NCBI GenBank assembly: GCA_022572485.1
Contig: JACZVU010000066.1
Span: forward strand, 1-13,052
From: Myxococcales bacterium
Lineage (GTDB): Bacteria > Myxococcota_A > UBA9160 > SMWR01
DNA: 13,052 nucleotides
Reading direction: 5' to 3'
How positions within the stretch are numbered: the stretch's first letter is position 1; the number at the start of each line of letters is the position of its first letter. Under the pieces are notes generated by a model. That model made no database searches, was not told where the DNA came from, and worked only from the letters and a program-made list of their open reading frames with translations. The translations under genes and the position numbers were made by a program. Shown piece by piece: positions 1 through 6,763 of this stretch.

Positions 1-901
1 CGAGGGCCGCGGCCGTTGCGGCCAGCGCATTGATGACGGTCGTTGGCCCCAGGCCTGGCACTTCGACAGTGCCGCTTCCCTCCGGTGTTTCGAGCTCGAT
101 CCGGTAGCTCCGGTCATCGATCTTTTCGACGCTCGCAGCACGTACGTCCGCGTTGGCCGTGGTCCCGAAACTGATCACGCGTGCAGTCGTCCGCTTTCGC
201 TGCGCGAACACGAGCGGGTCGTCTGCGTTGAGAACCGCGGTGCCCACTGCGGGGAGATGCGCGACCAGGTCGCCCTTTTCGCGCGCAATCTCTTCTCGGC
301 TTCCCAGAAATTCGATGTGTGCTGTTCCGATGTTGGTGATTACTCCCACGGTCGGCTTCGCGATCTCGACGAGCTGCGCGATTTCGCCGCGGTGATTCAT
401 CCCGAGTTCCACGACGAGTGCTCGGTCGGCTTCGTTCCGGCCGAGCAGCGTGAGAGGCAGCCCGTATTGATTGTTCAGATTTCCGGGTGTCCGATGGCAG
501 GGTGCGCTCACGGACAGGATCGCCGCGCACATTTCCTTGGTAGTCGTCTTTCCATTGCTTCCCGTGATTGCGACGACAGGGCCGCGAAATTCCGAGCGAT
601 GGCCTGCGGCGAGGGCTCCGAGTGCGCGCGTGGTGCCTTCGACGGCGATGACGGGAACCGCGAGCGCGTCCGGCAACGAACGGCCATGCTCGGTGACCAG
701 CGCGGCTGCACCTCGATCGAGGGCGTCCTCGAGGAAATCATGTCCGTCGTGGTTGGGGCCCGCGATTGCGTGGAAGAGTTCACCGCGCTCGATGGTGCGC
801 GAGTCGATCGAAACTCCGGAGAGGACAGTCGCCCCATCGCCATTGACCAGCGTACCCTGGGTCCAGCGCACCGCATTTTCAACACTGAATGTGGCCGTCA
901 T
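1..901 (-). CDS. murF: MurF, UDP-MurNAc-tripeptide:D-Ala-D-Ala ligase (partial, C-terminus off left edge)
   Basis: This cytoplasmic ATP-dependent ligase adds D-Ala-D-Ala to UDP-MurNAc-tripeptide, the last cytoplasmic step of peptidoglycan precursor synthesis. My own translation from the ATG at 901 gives about 300 residues open to the window edge. Visible family marks are a DGHDFLEDALDRGA segment (about 52-65) in the substrate domain, the Mur-ligase ATP-binding loop TGSNGKTTTKEM (about 113-124), then NLNNQYGLP and VELGMNHRGEI in the central domain. The C-terminal ligase domain is missing because the window ends. The ATG overlaps the murE stop as ATGA, and GAGG lies 8 nt upstream of it, supporting both the start and translational coupling. 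The loop sequence and the position directly after murE favour MurF over other Mur ligases. Confidence 0.95.
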   Translation of the reverse strand, partial: MTATFSVENAVRWTQGTLVNGDGATVLSGVSIDSRTIERGELFHAIAGPNHDGHDFLEDALDRGAAALVTEHGRSLPDALAVPVIAVEGTTRALGALAAGHRSEFRGPVVAITGSNGKTTTKEMCAAILSVSAPCHRTPGNLNNQYGLPLTLLGRNEADRALVVELGMNHRGEIAQLVEIAKPTVGVITNIGTAHIEFLGSREEIAREKGDLVAHLPAVGTAVLNADDPLVFAQRKRTTARVISFGTTANADVRAASVEKIDDRSYRIELETPEGSGTVEVPGLGPTTVINALAATAAAL

Positions 902-2445
902 CGCGAGTTCCTCGCGAGCAGTGCGCTGCGCGCCTGCTCGCGGTCGTCGAAGTGCAGGCGATCGGAGCCGACAATCTGGTAGCTCTCGTGTCCCTTTCCG
1001 GCGATTACGACCATATCACCCGGTCGCGCAATGCCGATCGCGGCTTTGATCGCGCGCCGCCGATCCGAAATCATCGCGTAGGAGTCATCGGTAGCGTCGA
1101 GTGCTTCGACTTCGACCCGACGCAATGTCGTAAGCCCCACCTCCACGTCTTTCAGGATCTGCAGCGGGTCTTCGAAGCGTGGGTTGTCGCTGGTGGCCAC
1201 GACCCGGTCGCTCCAGCGTGCCACGGCTTCGGCCATCAGCGGGCGCTTGCTGCGATCGCGATCGCCGCCGCATCCGAAGACTGCAACCAGCCGCTCCTTG
1301 GTGAGCGGGCGAAGCGTCGCGAGCAACTTGTCGATCGCGTCGGGTGTGTGCGCATAATCGACGACGACCACCGGCTCAGCTTCCCGGGACGTCTGCACTC
1401 GTTCGACGCGCCCGGGAACCTGTGGGCAGCTCTCGATGCCTTCCGCGATGCTCTTTGGATCGATGCCGAGCGCGATGGCAACGCCGCAGGCGACCAGGGT
1501 GTTTTCGATGTTGAAGTCGCCCACGAGTGGGATTCGCAGATCCAGGGCTCCGCTTGGAAGGGTGATGCGCGCATCGGTTCCGTTCAACTCGACTTGGGAC
1601 TGTTCGAGACGGACTTCTGCAGCGCTCTCGCTCTTGCGCGAGACGCGGATGAGCTTCGCACCCAGCCGTTCGACGGCGCGGATGAACACGCCGGCGCTCG
1701 CGTCATCGACGTTCACCACAGCCGATCCGTTTGCGCGGAGGTAGGTATCGAAGAGCCGGACCTTGGCGGCCCGATAGGCGTCCATCGAGCCGTGAAAGTC
1801 GAGATGATCCTGACTGACATTGGTCAGTGCCGCGATCGCGAATTCACAACCCCGAACGCGATCGAGAGCCAGACCGTGAGAAGAAGCCTCCATCACCGCA
1901 CACTCGATGCCGTGGCCCCGCATCGCGCGCAGGCTGCGTTGGATCTCGTAGCTCTCCGGTGTCGTGTTGGCGGTGGGCTGACTCTCTCCCGCGTAGCGGA
2001 TGTCGAGCGTTCCGATGACCCCGACCGGAATACCCGCGCGTTGTAGAATCGATTCGACGAGGTAGGTCGTGCTCGTCTTGCCGTTGGTTCCGGTGACTCC
2101 AATCAGAGTCAATTCCGATGAAGGATTGCCGAAGAAGCGTGTCGAGATCAGAGCGAGCGCTTGGCGGCTATCCCGCACGACCACGACGGGGCAATCCACA
2201 AGCTCCAGATCTGCCGGCACGGACTCGACGATCGCCGCCACCGCACCGCGTTCGAAGGCCGCCCTGAGGAAGCCGTGCCCGTCTGCCGATTCTCCGCGCA
2301 GCGCGAAGAAGAGGTCGCCGGCCTCGACCCGCCTCGAATCGTAGGCGATTCCACGGATCTCCGTTTCGCTCTCGGCGGCATTGGGTTCGCAGCCGGCCCC
2401 TCGGAGTTCGGGAGACAATGCGTCCAACAGCGTGGAGAGCAGCAT
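898..2445 (-). CDS. murE: MurE, UDP-MurNAc-L-Ala-D-Glu:meso-diaminopimelate ligase
   Basis: MurE adds the third amino acid to the peptidoglycan stem peptide in the cytoplasm, using ATP. The 515-residue protein has the three Mur-ligase domains: substrate-binding (YDSRRVEAGDLFFAL, about 35-49), central ATPase (GTNGKTS, 119-125; EASSHGLALDR; K228 in AYRAAKVRLF is the likely carbamylated lysine) and C-terminal (VDYAHTPDA, about 362-370; AGKGHESYQ near the end). DNPRFEDP at 420-427 matches the DNPR signature that selects meso-diaminopimelate rather than lysine, so the cell wall should be A1-gamma type. Length is normal for the family. The ATG at 2445 shares one base with the ftsI stop (TGATG) and follows a GGGAG Shine-Dalgarno about 7 nt upstream, so the start is well supported. 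Confidence 0.97.
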   Translation of the reverse strand: MLLSTLLDALSPELRGAGCEPNAAESETEIRGIAYDSRRVEAGDLFFALRGESADGHGFLRAAFERGAVAAIVESVPADLELVDCPVVVVRDSRQALALISTRFFGNPSSELTLIGVTGTNGKTSTTYLVESILQRAGIPVGVIGTLDIRYAGESQPTANTTPESYEIQRSLRAMRGHGIECAVMEASSHGLALDRVRGCEFAIAALTNVSQDHLDFHGSMDAYRAAKVRLFDTYLRANGSAVVNVDDASAGVFIRAVERLGAKLIRVSRKSESAAEVRLEQSQVELNGTDARITLPSGALDLRIPLVGDFNIENTLVACGVAIALGIDPKSIAEGIESCPQVPGRVERVQTSREAEPVVVVDYAHTPDAIDKLLATLRPLTKERLVAVFGCGGDRDRSKRPLMAEAVARWSDRVVATSDNPRFEDPLQILKDVEVGLTTLRRVEVEALDATDDSYAMISDRRRAIKAAIGIARPGDMVVIAGKGHESYQIVGSDRLHFDDREQARSALLARNSR

Positions 2446-4496
2446 CAGATCTCTCCCTCGCTGCTCGTCGTCGTTTGGGCCTCGAAGCGAATGGTCACGA
2501 GGCCGCTGTTGCGCGCGAAGACCGTGCCCGGCGGCGGTTGTTGGGTCACCGCTCGCCCCTGACCCGAAATGTTCACTTCGATCCGCCCTGTCGTCATCTG
2601 TTTGACTTCAGCCACCGTTCGACCTCGGAAATCGGGCAACAGCACGTGATCTCCGAGGCTCGTGAGCTGCTCCACGAGGGTTGGCTTCGACGGGCGTGAG
2701 GCGCTCGGCCGCGATCGAGGTGCCGGTTTTCGCGGCGCTGCGGAGACGGAGAGAGGCGGTTCGCTTCGAGCGACGATGACCGTCGGACTCGGCTTTGCCA
2801 AACGTTGCTCGGGCTCGGTGAAAATTCCGTACCGTGTGAGCTGTGCTGCCGCCACTCGTGCAAACAGCGGCGCCGCAGTGGCTCCCCCAGTATGCGCGGG
2901 CCTTCGCGCTTCGTCCACCCGTACGACGATAACGAGCCTGGGTGCGTCTGCGGGCACCACACCCATGAACCACGCCTCGTGGCGATCCGGCGAGAACGAC
3001 TGCGACACGCGGTCGTACTTCTGCGGTGTACCCGTTTTTCCGCCGACCCGGATGTCCTTCAATCCCGCGAGGCTTCCGGTTCCGTCGGGAGAAACGACGC
3101 CCTCGAGCATTTCGAGGATCGCGCTAGCGGTGTCTTCCCGGATGACGCGGTGTCCGGGCTCCGGCCGACTCGAATGCCAGTTTCCTCCTGGTGGCCGCCT
3201 CGCGGAGACGAGACGTGGCTGTACCCAGAGCCCGCCGTTCGCCAACACAGCAGTGGCTGCTGCGAGCTGGATCGGTGTCACGCTGATCCCCTGGCCATAT
3301 GCGATCGTCGCGTGGTCGACGGGCATCCATTTCTTCCAGGGCCGCAACACGCCCGCCGACTCGGATGGAAATCGACTGTTGGTGGTGCTGCCAAAACCGA
3401 ACCGACGCAGCGCCCGGTAATGGGCGGCGCGCCCGAGTTGGTAGGCGATCTTCACGGCTCCGATGTTGCTCGAGACCCGAAGGATTCCGGCCGGAGTCAG
3501 CCCGCCATTCGGATGGTGGTCGTGGATGGTCTTGCCCGGAATCCGGAACGAGCCGTCTTCGCAGTCCACGATGTCATCGACCTGGAGGACACCTTCTTCG
3601 AGGGCGGCAGCGATCAGGAATGTCTTCAGCGTCGAACCCGGATCGATCGCATCCGCGAATGCCCGCGAACGAGTCGACGCGAAGTCGAGGCTCCGAAAAT
3701 GATTGGGATCGAAGCTCGGGTTCTCGGCGAGCGTCAGGATGTCGCCGGTCCACGGATCCATCACGATGACGATGCCGCCGCGTGCTCCGGAAGCCTCAAT
3801 CGTTTCTCGAAGCGCTTCTTCGGCCTGCGCCTGAAGGGTCGCATCGATGGTGAGCGCGACGTCGCCCCCCGCCGTATTCCACTGCGGGTCGCCTCCGATC
3901 CACAGCTTCCGGCCACGTGCATCTCGCTCGACCGGAATGCGCCGCGCCATTCCACGCAGCCAATCGTCCTCCTGCTGCTCGATGCCGCGCACGCCTTCGC
4001 CGTCGATGTTCGCGAAGCCCAGCAGCTGGGCGGCGAGGTGCCGATGGGGATAGATGCGGCGCGGCTCGTCGAGTACGCCAACTCCGGTGAGGCCGAGGTC
4101 GAGAACCTGTTGGGCGCGCTCCGGAGTGACCCAACGAGCGAGAAAGAGGAAGGACTGCCGATCGCGTATCCGATCGGCCAGTTTTTGTCGCTTCCAGCCG
4201 AGAATCGGTGCCAGTTTCGCAATGGCGACATCGATGTCGTCGATCGAGGAGGGGATTGCATAGATAGAGGGAGATTCCACGGAGAGTGCGAGTTCCGCTC
4301 CAGTGGAATCGACGATGGCACCGCGCCCGGGCGCGAGCTTGAGAATCCGTCGGGTCTGATGTTCACCGCGCGCAATGCCCCGCTCGTCCACGCTGAGGTG
4401 CGCGGCTCGAATCCCCAGCACGGCAAATGGAACGAGGAGCAAGATGCGCGCGATCCCGATCCGTCGGAGGGAGACCTGCACGCACGCTGATCTCAT
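2445..4496 (-). CDS. ftsI: FtsI/PBP3-type septal peptidoglycan transpeptidase with C-terminal PASTA domain
   Basis: This class B penicillin-binding protein is the D,D-transpeptidase that cross-links septal peptidoglycan at the cytoplasmic membrane. With the start at 4496 it has 683 residues: a short basic N-terminus, one membrane segment (about 13-36), a dimerisation/pedestal domain (from RGAIVDSTGAELALSV, about 58), then the transpeptidase domain with all three active-site motifs: STLK (288-291, nucleophile S288), SSN (342-344) and KTGT (487-490). A Pro/Ser/Arg-rich linker (about 565-610) leads to a single PASTA domain (about 613-673). PASTA domains are better known in Gram-positive division PBPs but also occur in deltaproteobacterial FtsI. 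The open frame continues 87 codons upstream, but that part overlaps ftsL. The ATG at 4496 forms an ATGA overlap with the ftsL stop and gives normal topology. Its Shine-Dalgarno is weak, consistent with coupling. Confidence 0.95.
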   Translation of the reverse strand: MRSACVQVSLRRIGIARILLLVPFAVLGIRAAHLSVDERGIARGEHQTRRILKLAPGRGAIVDSTGAELALSVESPSIYAIPSSIDDIDVAIAKLAPILGWKRQKLADRIRDRQSFLFLARWVTPERAQQVLDLGLTGVGVLDEPRRIYPHRHLAAQLLGFANIDGEGVRGIEQQEDDWLRGMARRIPVERDARGRKLWIGGDPQWNTAGGDVALTIDATLQAQAEEALRETIEASGARGGIVIVMDPWTGDILTLAENPSFDPNHFRSLDFASTRSRAFADAIDPGSTLKTFLIAAALEEGVLQVDDIVDCEDGSFRIPGKTIHDHHPNGGLTPAGILRVSSNIGAVKIAYQLGRAAHYRALRRFGFGSTTNSRFPSESAGVLRPWKKWMPVDHATIAYGQGISVTPIQLAAATAVLANGGLWVQPRLVSARRPPGGNWHSSRPEPGHRVIREDTASAILEMLEGVVSPDGTGSLAGLKDIRVGGKTGTPQKYDRVSQSFSPDRHEAWFMGVVPADAPRLVIVVRVDEARRPAHTGGATAAPLFARVAAAQLTRYGIFTEPEQRLAKPSPTVIVARSEPPLSVSAAPRKPAPRSRPSASRPSKPTLVEQLTSLGDHVLLPDFRGRTVAEVKQMTTGRIEVNISGQGRAVTQQPPPGTVFARNSGLVTIRFEAQTTTSSEGEI

Positions 4497-4921
4497 GGGC
4501 GCGGCTCGTCGCCGAGCAGGGCGAGTGCGATCACGCGATCGGGGCGCGAGAGCCCCATCTCCTGGGCGAGCGCCGTCAGGCGCGCGGGGTCGCGCAATTC
4601 GCGGACACGGGCGGTGAGGTTCCGCTGTTCTTCTTCGAGAATCTGCAGGCGCTCCACCGCGCTGTAGCGTTTGTAGCCCTGACCGATCAGCTCTACGCGG
4701 ACATGCGCGATTGCGAGTGCGGCGAAGACCCCGCCAATGGCGACCCCGGGGATCCACCAGATGGGAATCCGCTTGCGGGGCGCGTCATTCGCAAGGTCGC
4801 GGCCGATCAGATGCCTCGCATCGCCCAGGCCGCGCCTCCCGCGATGCTTGCGCAGTTTCGGGGAAAACGGCGACTTCGATCGACGCAACCGCGTTCCTGT
4901 CCCATCGTGGAGCGAGCTCAT
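4493..4921 (-). CDS. ftsL: FtsL-like divisome bitopic membrane protein
   Basis: FtsL is a small single-pass divisome protein that, with FtsB and FtsQ, activates the FtsW-FtsI synthase. The 142-residue product has a long basic cytoplasmic tail (1-52), one membrane segment (about 53-73, beginning IPIWWIPGVAIGG), and a periplasmic coiled-coil stretch (about 84-112) ending in LRDPARLTALAQEMGL, the pattern seen at the end of FtsL/FtsB-type helices. Sequence conservation in this family is low, so the call rests on architecture plus position between rsmH and ftsI. The N-terminal tail of about 50 residues is longer than in the E. coli protein. The ATG at 4921 overlaps the rsmH stop (ATGA) and has GGAGG 4 nt upstream. 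Confidence 0.87.
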   Translation of the reverse strand: MSSLHDGTGTRLRRSKSPFSPKLRKHRGRRGLGDARHLIGRDLANDAPRKRIPIWWIPGVAIGGVFAALAIAHVRVELIGQGYKRYSAVERLQILEEEQRNLTARVRELRDPARLTALAQEMGLSRPDRVIALALLGDEPRP

Positions 4922-5979
4922 GAGGCCTCCGCGACGCGCTCGGCGACGCGCAGCCTTGCGGAACGTGCGCGGGGATTTTCACGCAGTTCAGCATCGCTGG
5001 CCGAGAGGGGTCGCCGCGTGATGACGCGGAGCCGCACTTTCCCACCGCAGATACAGACCGGCGTGCGCGGTGGACACGAGCAGCCTCGGGCGGCGTCTCG
5101 CATCCGATGCTTGACGGCCCGATCCTCTCCTGAGTGGTACGAGAGAACCGCCAATCGACCTCCGACGCGAAGGCTCTCGATTGCGGCTTCGAGCCCCTCC
5201 GAGAGCGCGTTGGCTTCGTCGTTGACGGCGATTCGGAGCGCCTGGAAGACGAGTGTGGATGGATTGTGTCGGCGACCGCGCCCGATCCGGGCAGCCGCGA
5301 TCAGCGTGCGGAGGTCGGCCGCCGTCCTCAGGGGCGCGCGTCGACGGGCCGCAACGATGAGGCGCGCGAGCTTTCGCGCTCCCGGGAGGTCTGCGTAGTC
5401 CGAAAACCAGCTCTCGAGCTGCGCGGGGTCCGCGCGACGCAGCAGGTCGGCGGCGGTCGTTCCCGATCGCTGATCCATGCGCATGTCGAGCGGAGCCTCT
5501 TCCGCGGTCTCGGACGCGAAGCGGAATCCGCGCTTTGGGGAGTCGAGCTGATGCGAAGAGACGCCGAGATCGAGCAGGACGGCATCGACTTCCGGGATCT
5601 CGAGGTGCGCGAGCACCGCGTCGAGATTGCGAAACGATTCTTGGATCAGCGTGACCCGGTCTCCAAATGATTCGAGTCGCTTCAGCGACTCGCGAATCGC
5701 TTCAGCGTCGAGATCGAGGCCGATCAAGCGTCCATCCGGCGCTGTGCGCTCGAGAATCGCCGTCGCATGTCCGCCGCCCCCCACTGTCCCATCCACCACG
5801 ATTGCGCCAGGCTGCAGTTCCAGGGCGGTCAGGCACTCCTCCAAGAGCGCGGGCCGGTGAGAAAACTCCTTTCGATTCGGCGTGGACGGCACTGGGTCTA
5901 CGCTGCTGGCTGCCGGTTGGGCGGGAGCTGGGGTGTGCCCCGGAATACCGGGCTCGCGGGAACGTTCCGCCCCCCCCAA
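4918..5979 (-). CDS. rsmH: RsmH (MraW), 16S rRNA (cytosine-1402-N4)-methyltransferase
   Basis: RsmH uses S-adenosylmethionine to methylate N4 of C1402 in the 16S rRNA decoding centre. Family marks in the 353-residue reading are HRPALLEECL (41-50), the SAM loop DGTVGGGGH (63-71), LLDLGVSSHQLD (135-146), PLDMRMD (163-169), ALRIAVNDE (247-255), SYHSGEDRAVK (280-290), a Cys-rich CSCPPRTPVCICG (300-312) and NPRARSARLR (335-344). The start is uncertain. The longest frame opens with TTG at 5979, directly after an in-frame TAA, with only a distant GGTGAG upstream. GTG at 5892 would give 324 residues, nearer the usual length, but has no visible Shine-Dalgarno. The first roughly 35 residues are Pro/Ala-rich and not family-like. 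A run of eight G begins at the TTG, so a length error or slippage there would change the N-terminus. The 3' end overlaps ftsL. Confidence 0.94.
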   Translation of the reverse strand: MGGAERSREPGIPGHTPAPAQPAASSVDPVPSTPNRKEFSHRPALLEECLTALELQPGAIVVDGTVGGGGHATAILERTAPDGRLIGLDLDAEAIRESLKRLESFGDRVTLIQESFRNLDAVLAHLEIPEVDAVLLDLGVSSHQLDSPKRGFRFASETAEEAPLDMRMDQRSGTTAADLLRRADPAQLESWFSDYADLPGARKLARLIVAARRRAPLRTAADLRTLIAAARIGRGRRHNPSTLVFQALRIAVNDEANALSEGLEAAIESLRVGGRLAVLSYHSGEDRAVKHRMRDAARGCSCPPRTPVCICGGKVRLRVITRRPLSASDAELRENPRARSARLRVAERVAEAS

Positions 5980-6037
5980 GTGACTTTACGCTCACCGCGA
6001 AAAGGTACTCCGGGGACACCACCCCAACCTCTCAATT

Positions 6038-6056
6038 GAAGGAGCTGAACTCCTTC
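6038..6056 (-). other. Perfect hairpin in the mraZ-rsmH gap
   Basis: Two perfect 7-bp arms, GAAGGAG (6038-6044) and CTCCTTC (6050-6056), flank a 5-nt loop. The minus-strand RNA gives the same stem. No T-run follows, so it is not a standard intrinsic terminator. It could tune read-through or mRNA processing between mraZ and rsmH. The stem also contains a Shine-Dalgarno-like AAGGAG that would be buried when folded. Function is unknown. Confidence 0.45.
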
Positions 6057-6078
6057 GATCCCCCCATCGACACACTCC

Positions 6079-6531
6079 TCACCGATCCAGGCCCGCAACC
6101 ACCGACGCAATGCGCTGGAAGTTTTCTTGGGTCTTGGATTGATTCTCGTCGAACAATGACTTGTTCCAAATTTCGATGCGCGTTCCGACGCCGGCAATCG
6201 TGACTTCACGTCCGAGCTTTGCGTACTCACGCAAAAATGCTGGCAACAGCGAGCGGCCCTGGTTGTCGATCGGGCACTCGGTGGCGCCAGATACCATGAA
6301 GCGCACGTAGGATTGGACGTCGAGGTTGTCGGGAGCGAGTCCCACGAGGCGGGACTCGTATTCACACCAATCCTCATAGCGGTAGAGCCACAGGCATTCG
6401 CCGGCTTCGGTCACACCGTTTGTCATGATCGGTGCTTGCTCGCTGCGGTTCTGTAGCTCCAATCGGAACCCCGACGGGATGCTCACGCGACCCTTTGCGT
6501 CGATCGTGTGAGAAAATCTTCCTCGAAACAT
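6079..6531 (-). CDS. mraZ: MraZ, transcriptional regulator of the dcw operon
   Basis: MraZ is a ring-forming DNA-binding protein of the SpoVT/AbrB fold that represses its own dcw promoter. The 150-residue product from the ATG at 6531 begins MFRGRFSHTIDAKGRVSIP, matching the usual MraZ N-terminus, and contains the two expected half-repeats, DAKGRVSIP (11-19) and DNQGRSLLP (89-97). The length equals the family norm. The same frame stays open to a GTG at 6582 and an ATG at 6555, but those add residues not typical of MraZ, and the GTG lies inside the putative operator, so I prefer 6531. The Shine-Dalgarno at 6531 is weak. It is the first gene of the cluster, 99 bp before the apparent rsmH start, and is probably autoregulated through the GTGG array upstream. 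Confidence 0.93.
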   Translation of the reverse strand: MFRGRFSHTIDAKGRVSIPSGFRLELQNRSEQAPIMTNGVTEAGECLWLYRYEDWCEYESRLVGLAPDNLDVQSYVRFMVSGATECPIDNQGRSLLPAFLREYAKLGREVTIAGVGTRIEIWNKSLFDENQSKTQENFQRIASVVAGLDR

Positions 6532-6568
6532 CAGCGGGAACTCGCTCGGTGGCATCAGTAAGCGTTCG

Positions 6569-6616
6569 CCACTTGGTACCACCTTTCCCCACTATGAGAC
6601 ACCTGTATACCACTTT
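6569..6616 (-). promoter_or_regulatory. Putative MraZ operator: GTGG cores at about 10-bp spacing
   Basis: Read on the minus strand, four GTGG cores and one GTGT lie at plus coordinates 6610-6613, 6599-6602 (GTGT), 6589-6592, 6579-6582 and 6569-6572, so spacing is 11, 10, 10 and 10 bp. The best unit is AAAGTGG; others are ATAGTGG, AAGGTGG and CAAGTGG. MraZ proteins are known to bind short G-rich direct repeats on one helical face upstream of mraZ (TGGGN in E. coli, AAAGTG-type in mollicutes). The position just upstream of mraZ and the helical phasing support the same role here. MraZ binding itself is inferred. Confidence 0.7.
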
Positions 6617-6630
6617 ATTTCCCTCTGCAA
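6604..6630 (-). promoter_or_regulatory. Tentative sigma-70-like promoter for the dcw operon
   Basis: On the minus strand a TTGCAG hexamer (6630-6625) is followed after a short 15-nt spacer by TATACA (6609-6604). The second hexamer lies within the GTGG array, so a protein bound there would block polymerase. The spacer is shorter than the usual 17 nt. An alternative pairing is TTGCGG farther upstream with AATAAA at 17 nt. The promoter is a guess from sequence; its placement between the hydrolase gene and mraZ is reasonable. Confidence 0.3.
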
Positions 6631-6667
6631 GGATTCCCGCAACGGCTCGATCAAAACGGGCAGTTCG

Positions 6668-6710
6668 TACAAGATATCGTGGTCGACGTATCCATTGACT
6701 ACAAGATACG
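6668..6710. repeat. Small direct and inverted repeats in the hydrolase-mraZ intergenic region
   Basis: The gap between the hydrolase stop and mraZ (6532-6763) looks less GC-rich than its surroundings. The 9-mer TACAAGATA occurs at 6668-6676 and 6700-6708, 32 bp apart. An inverted repeat CGTATC (6687-6692) / GATACG (6705-6710) overlaps the second copy. These could be regulator sites upstream of the dcw promoter, or chance. No terminator with a T-run was found after the hydrolase gene. Confidence 0.3.
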
Positions 6711-6763
6711 CGCTCACTTTCGCCTTAGAGACGCTTTTTAGGCTGGCCTCAAGGTTCGAAAAA

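Noticed and set aside
898..2046. Long plus-strand open frame of 385 codons opposite murE
   Set aside because: It is antisense to a clear MurE with all motifs, reads as a shadow of GC-rich third positions and shows no domain.
2805..4490. Plus-strand open frame of 561 codons opposite ftsI
   Set aside because: It mirrors the ftsI coding strand; there are no recognisable motifs, and composition is typical of antisense shadows in GC-rich DNA.
4497..4757. N-terminal 87-codon extension of ftsI
   Set aside because: It lies inside ftsL in another frame, is Arg/Pro-rich with no FtsI-like sequence, and would bury the membrane segment; the ATG at 4496 with ATGA overlap is better.
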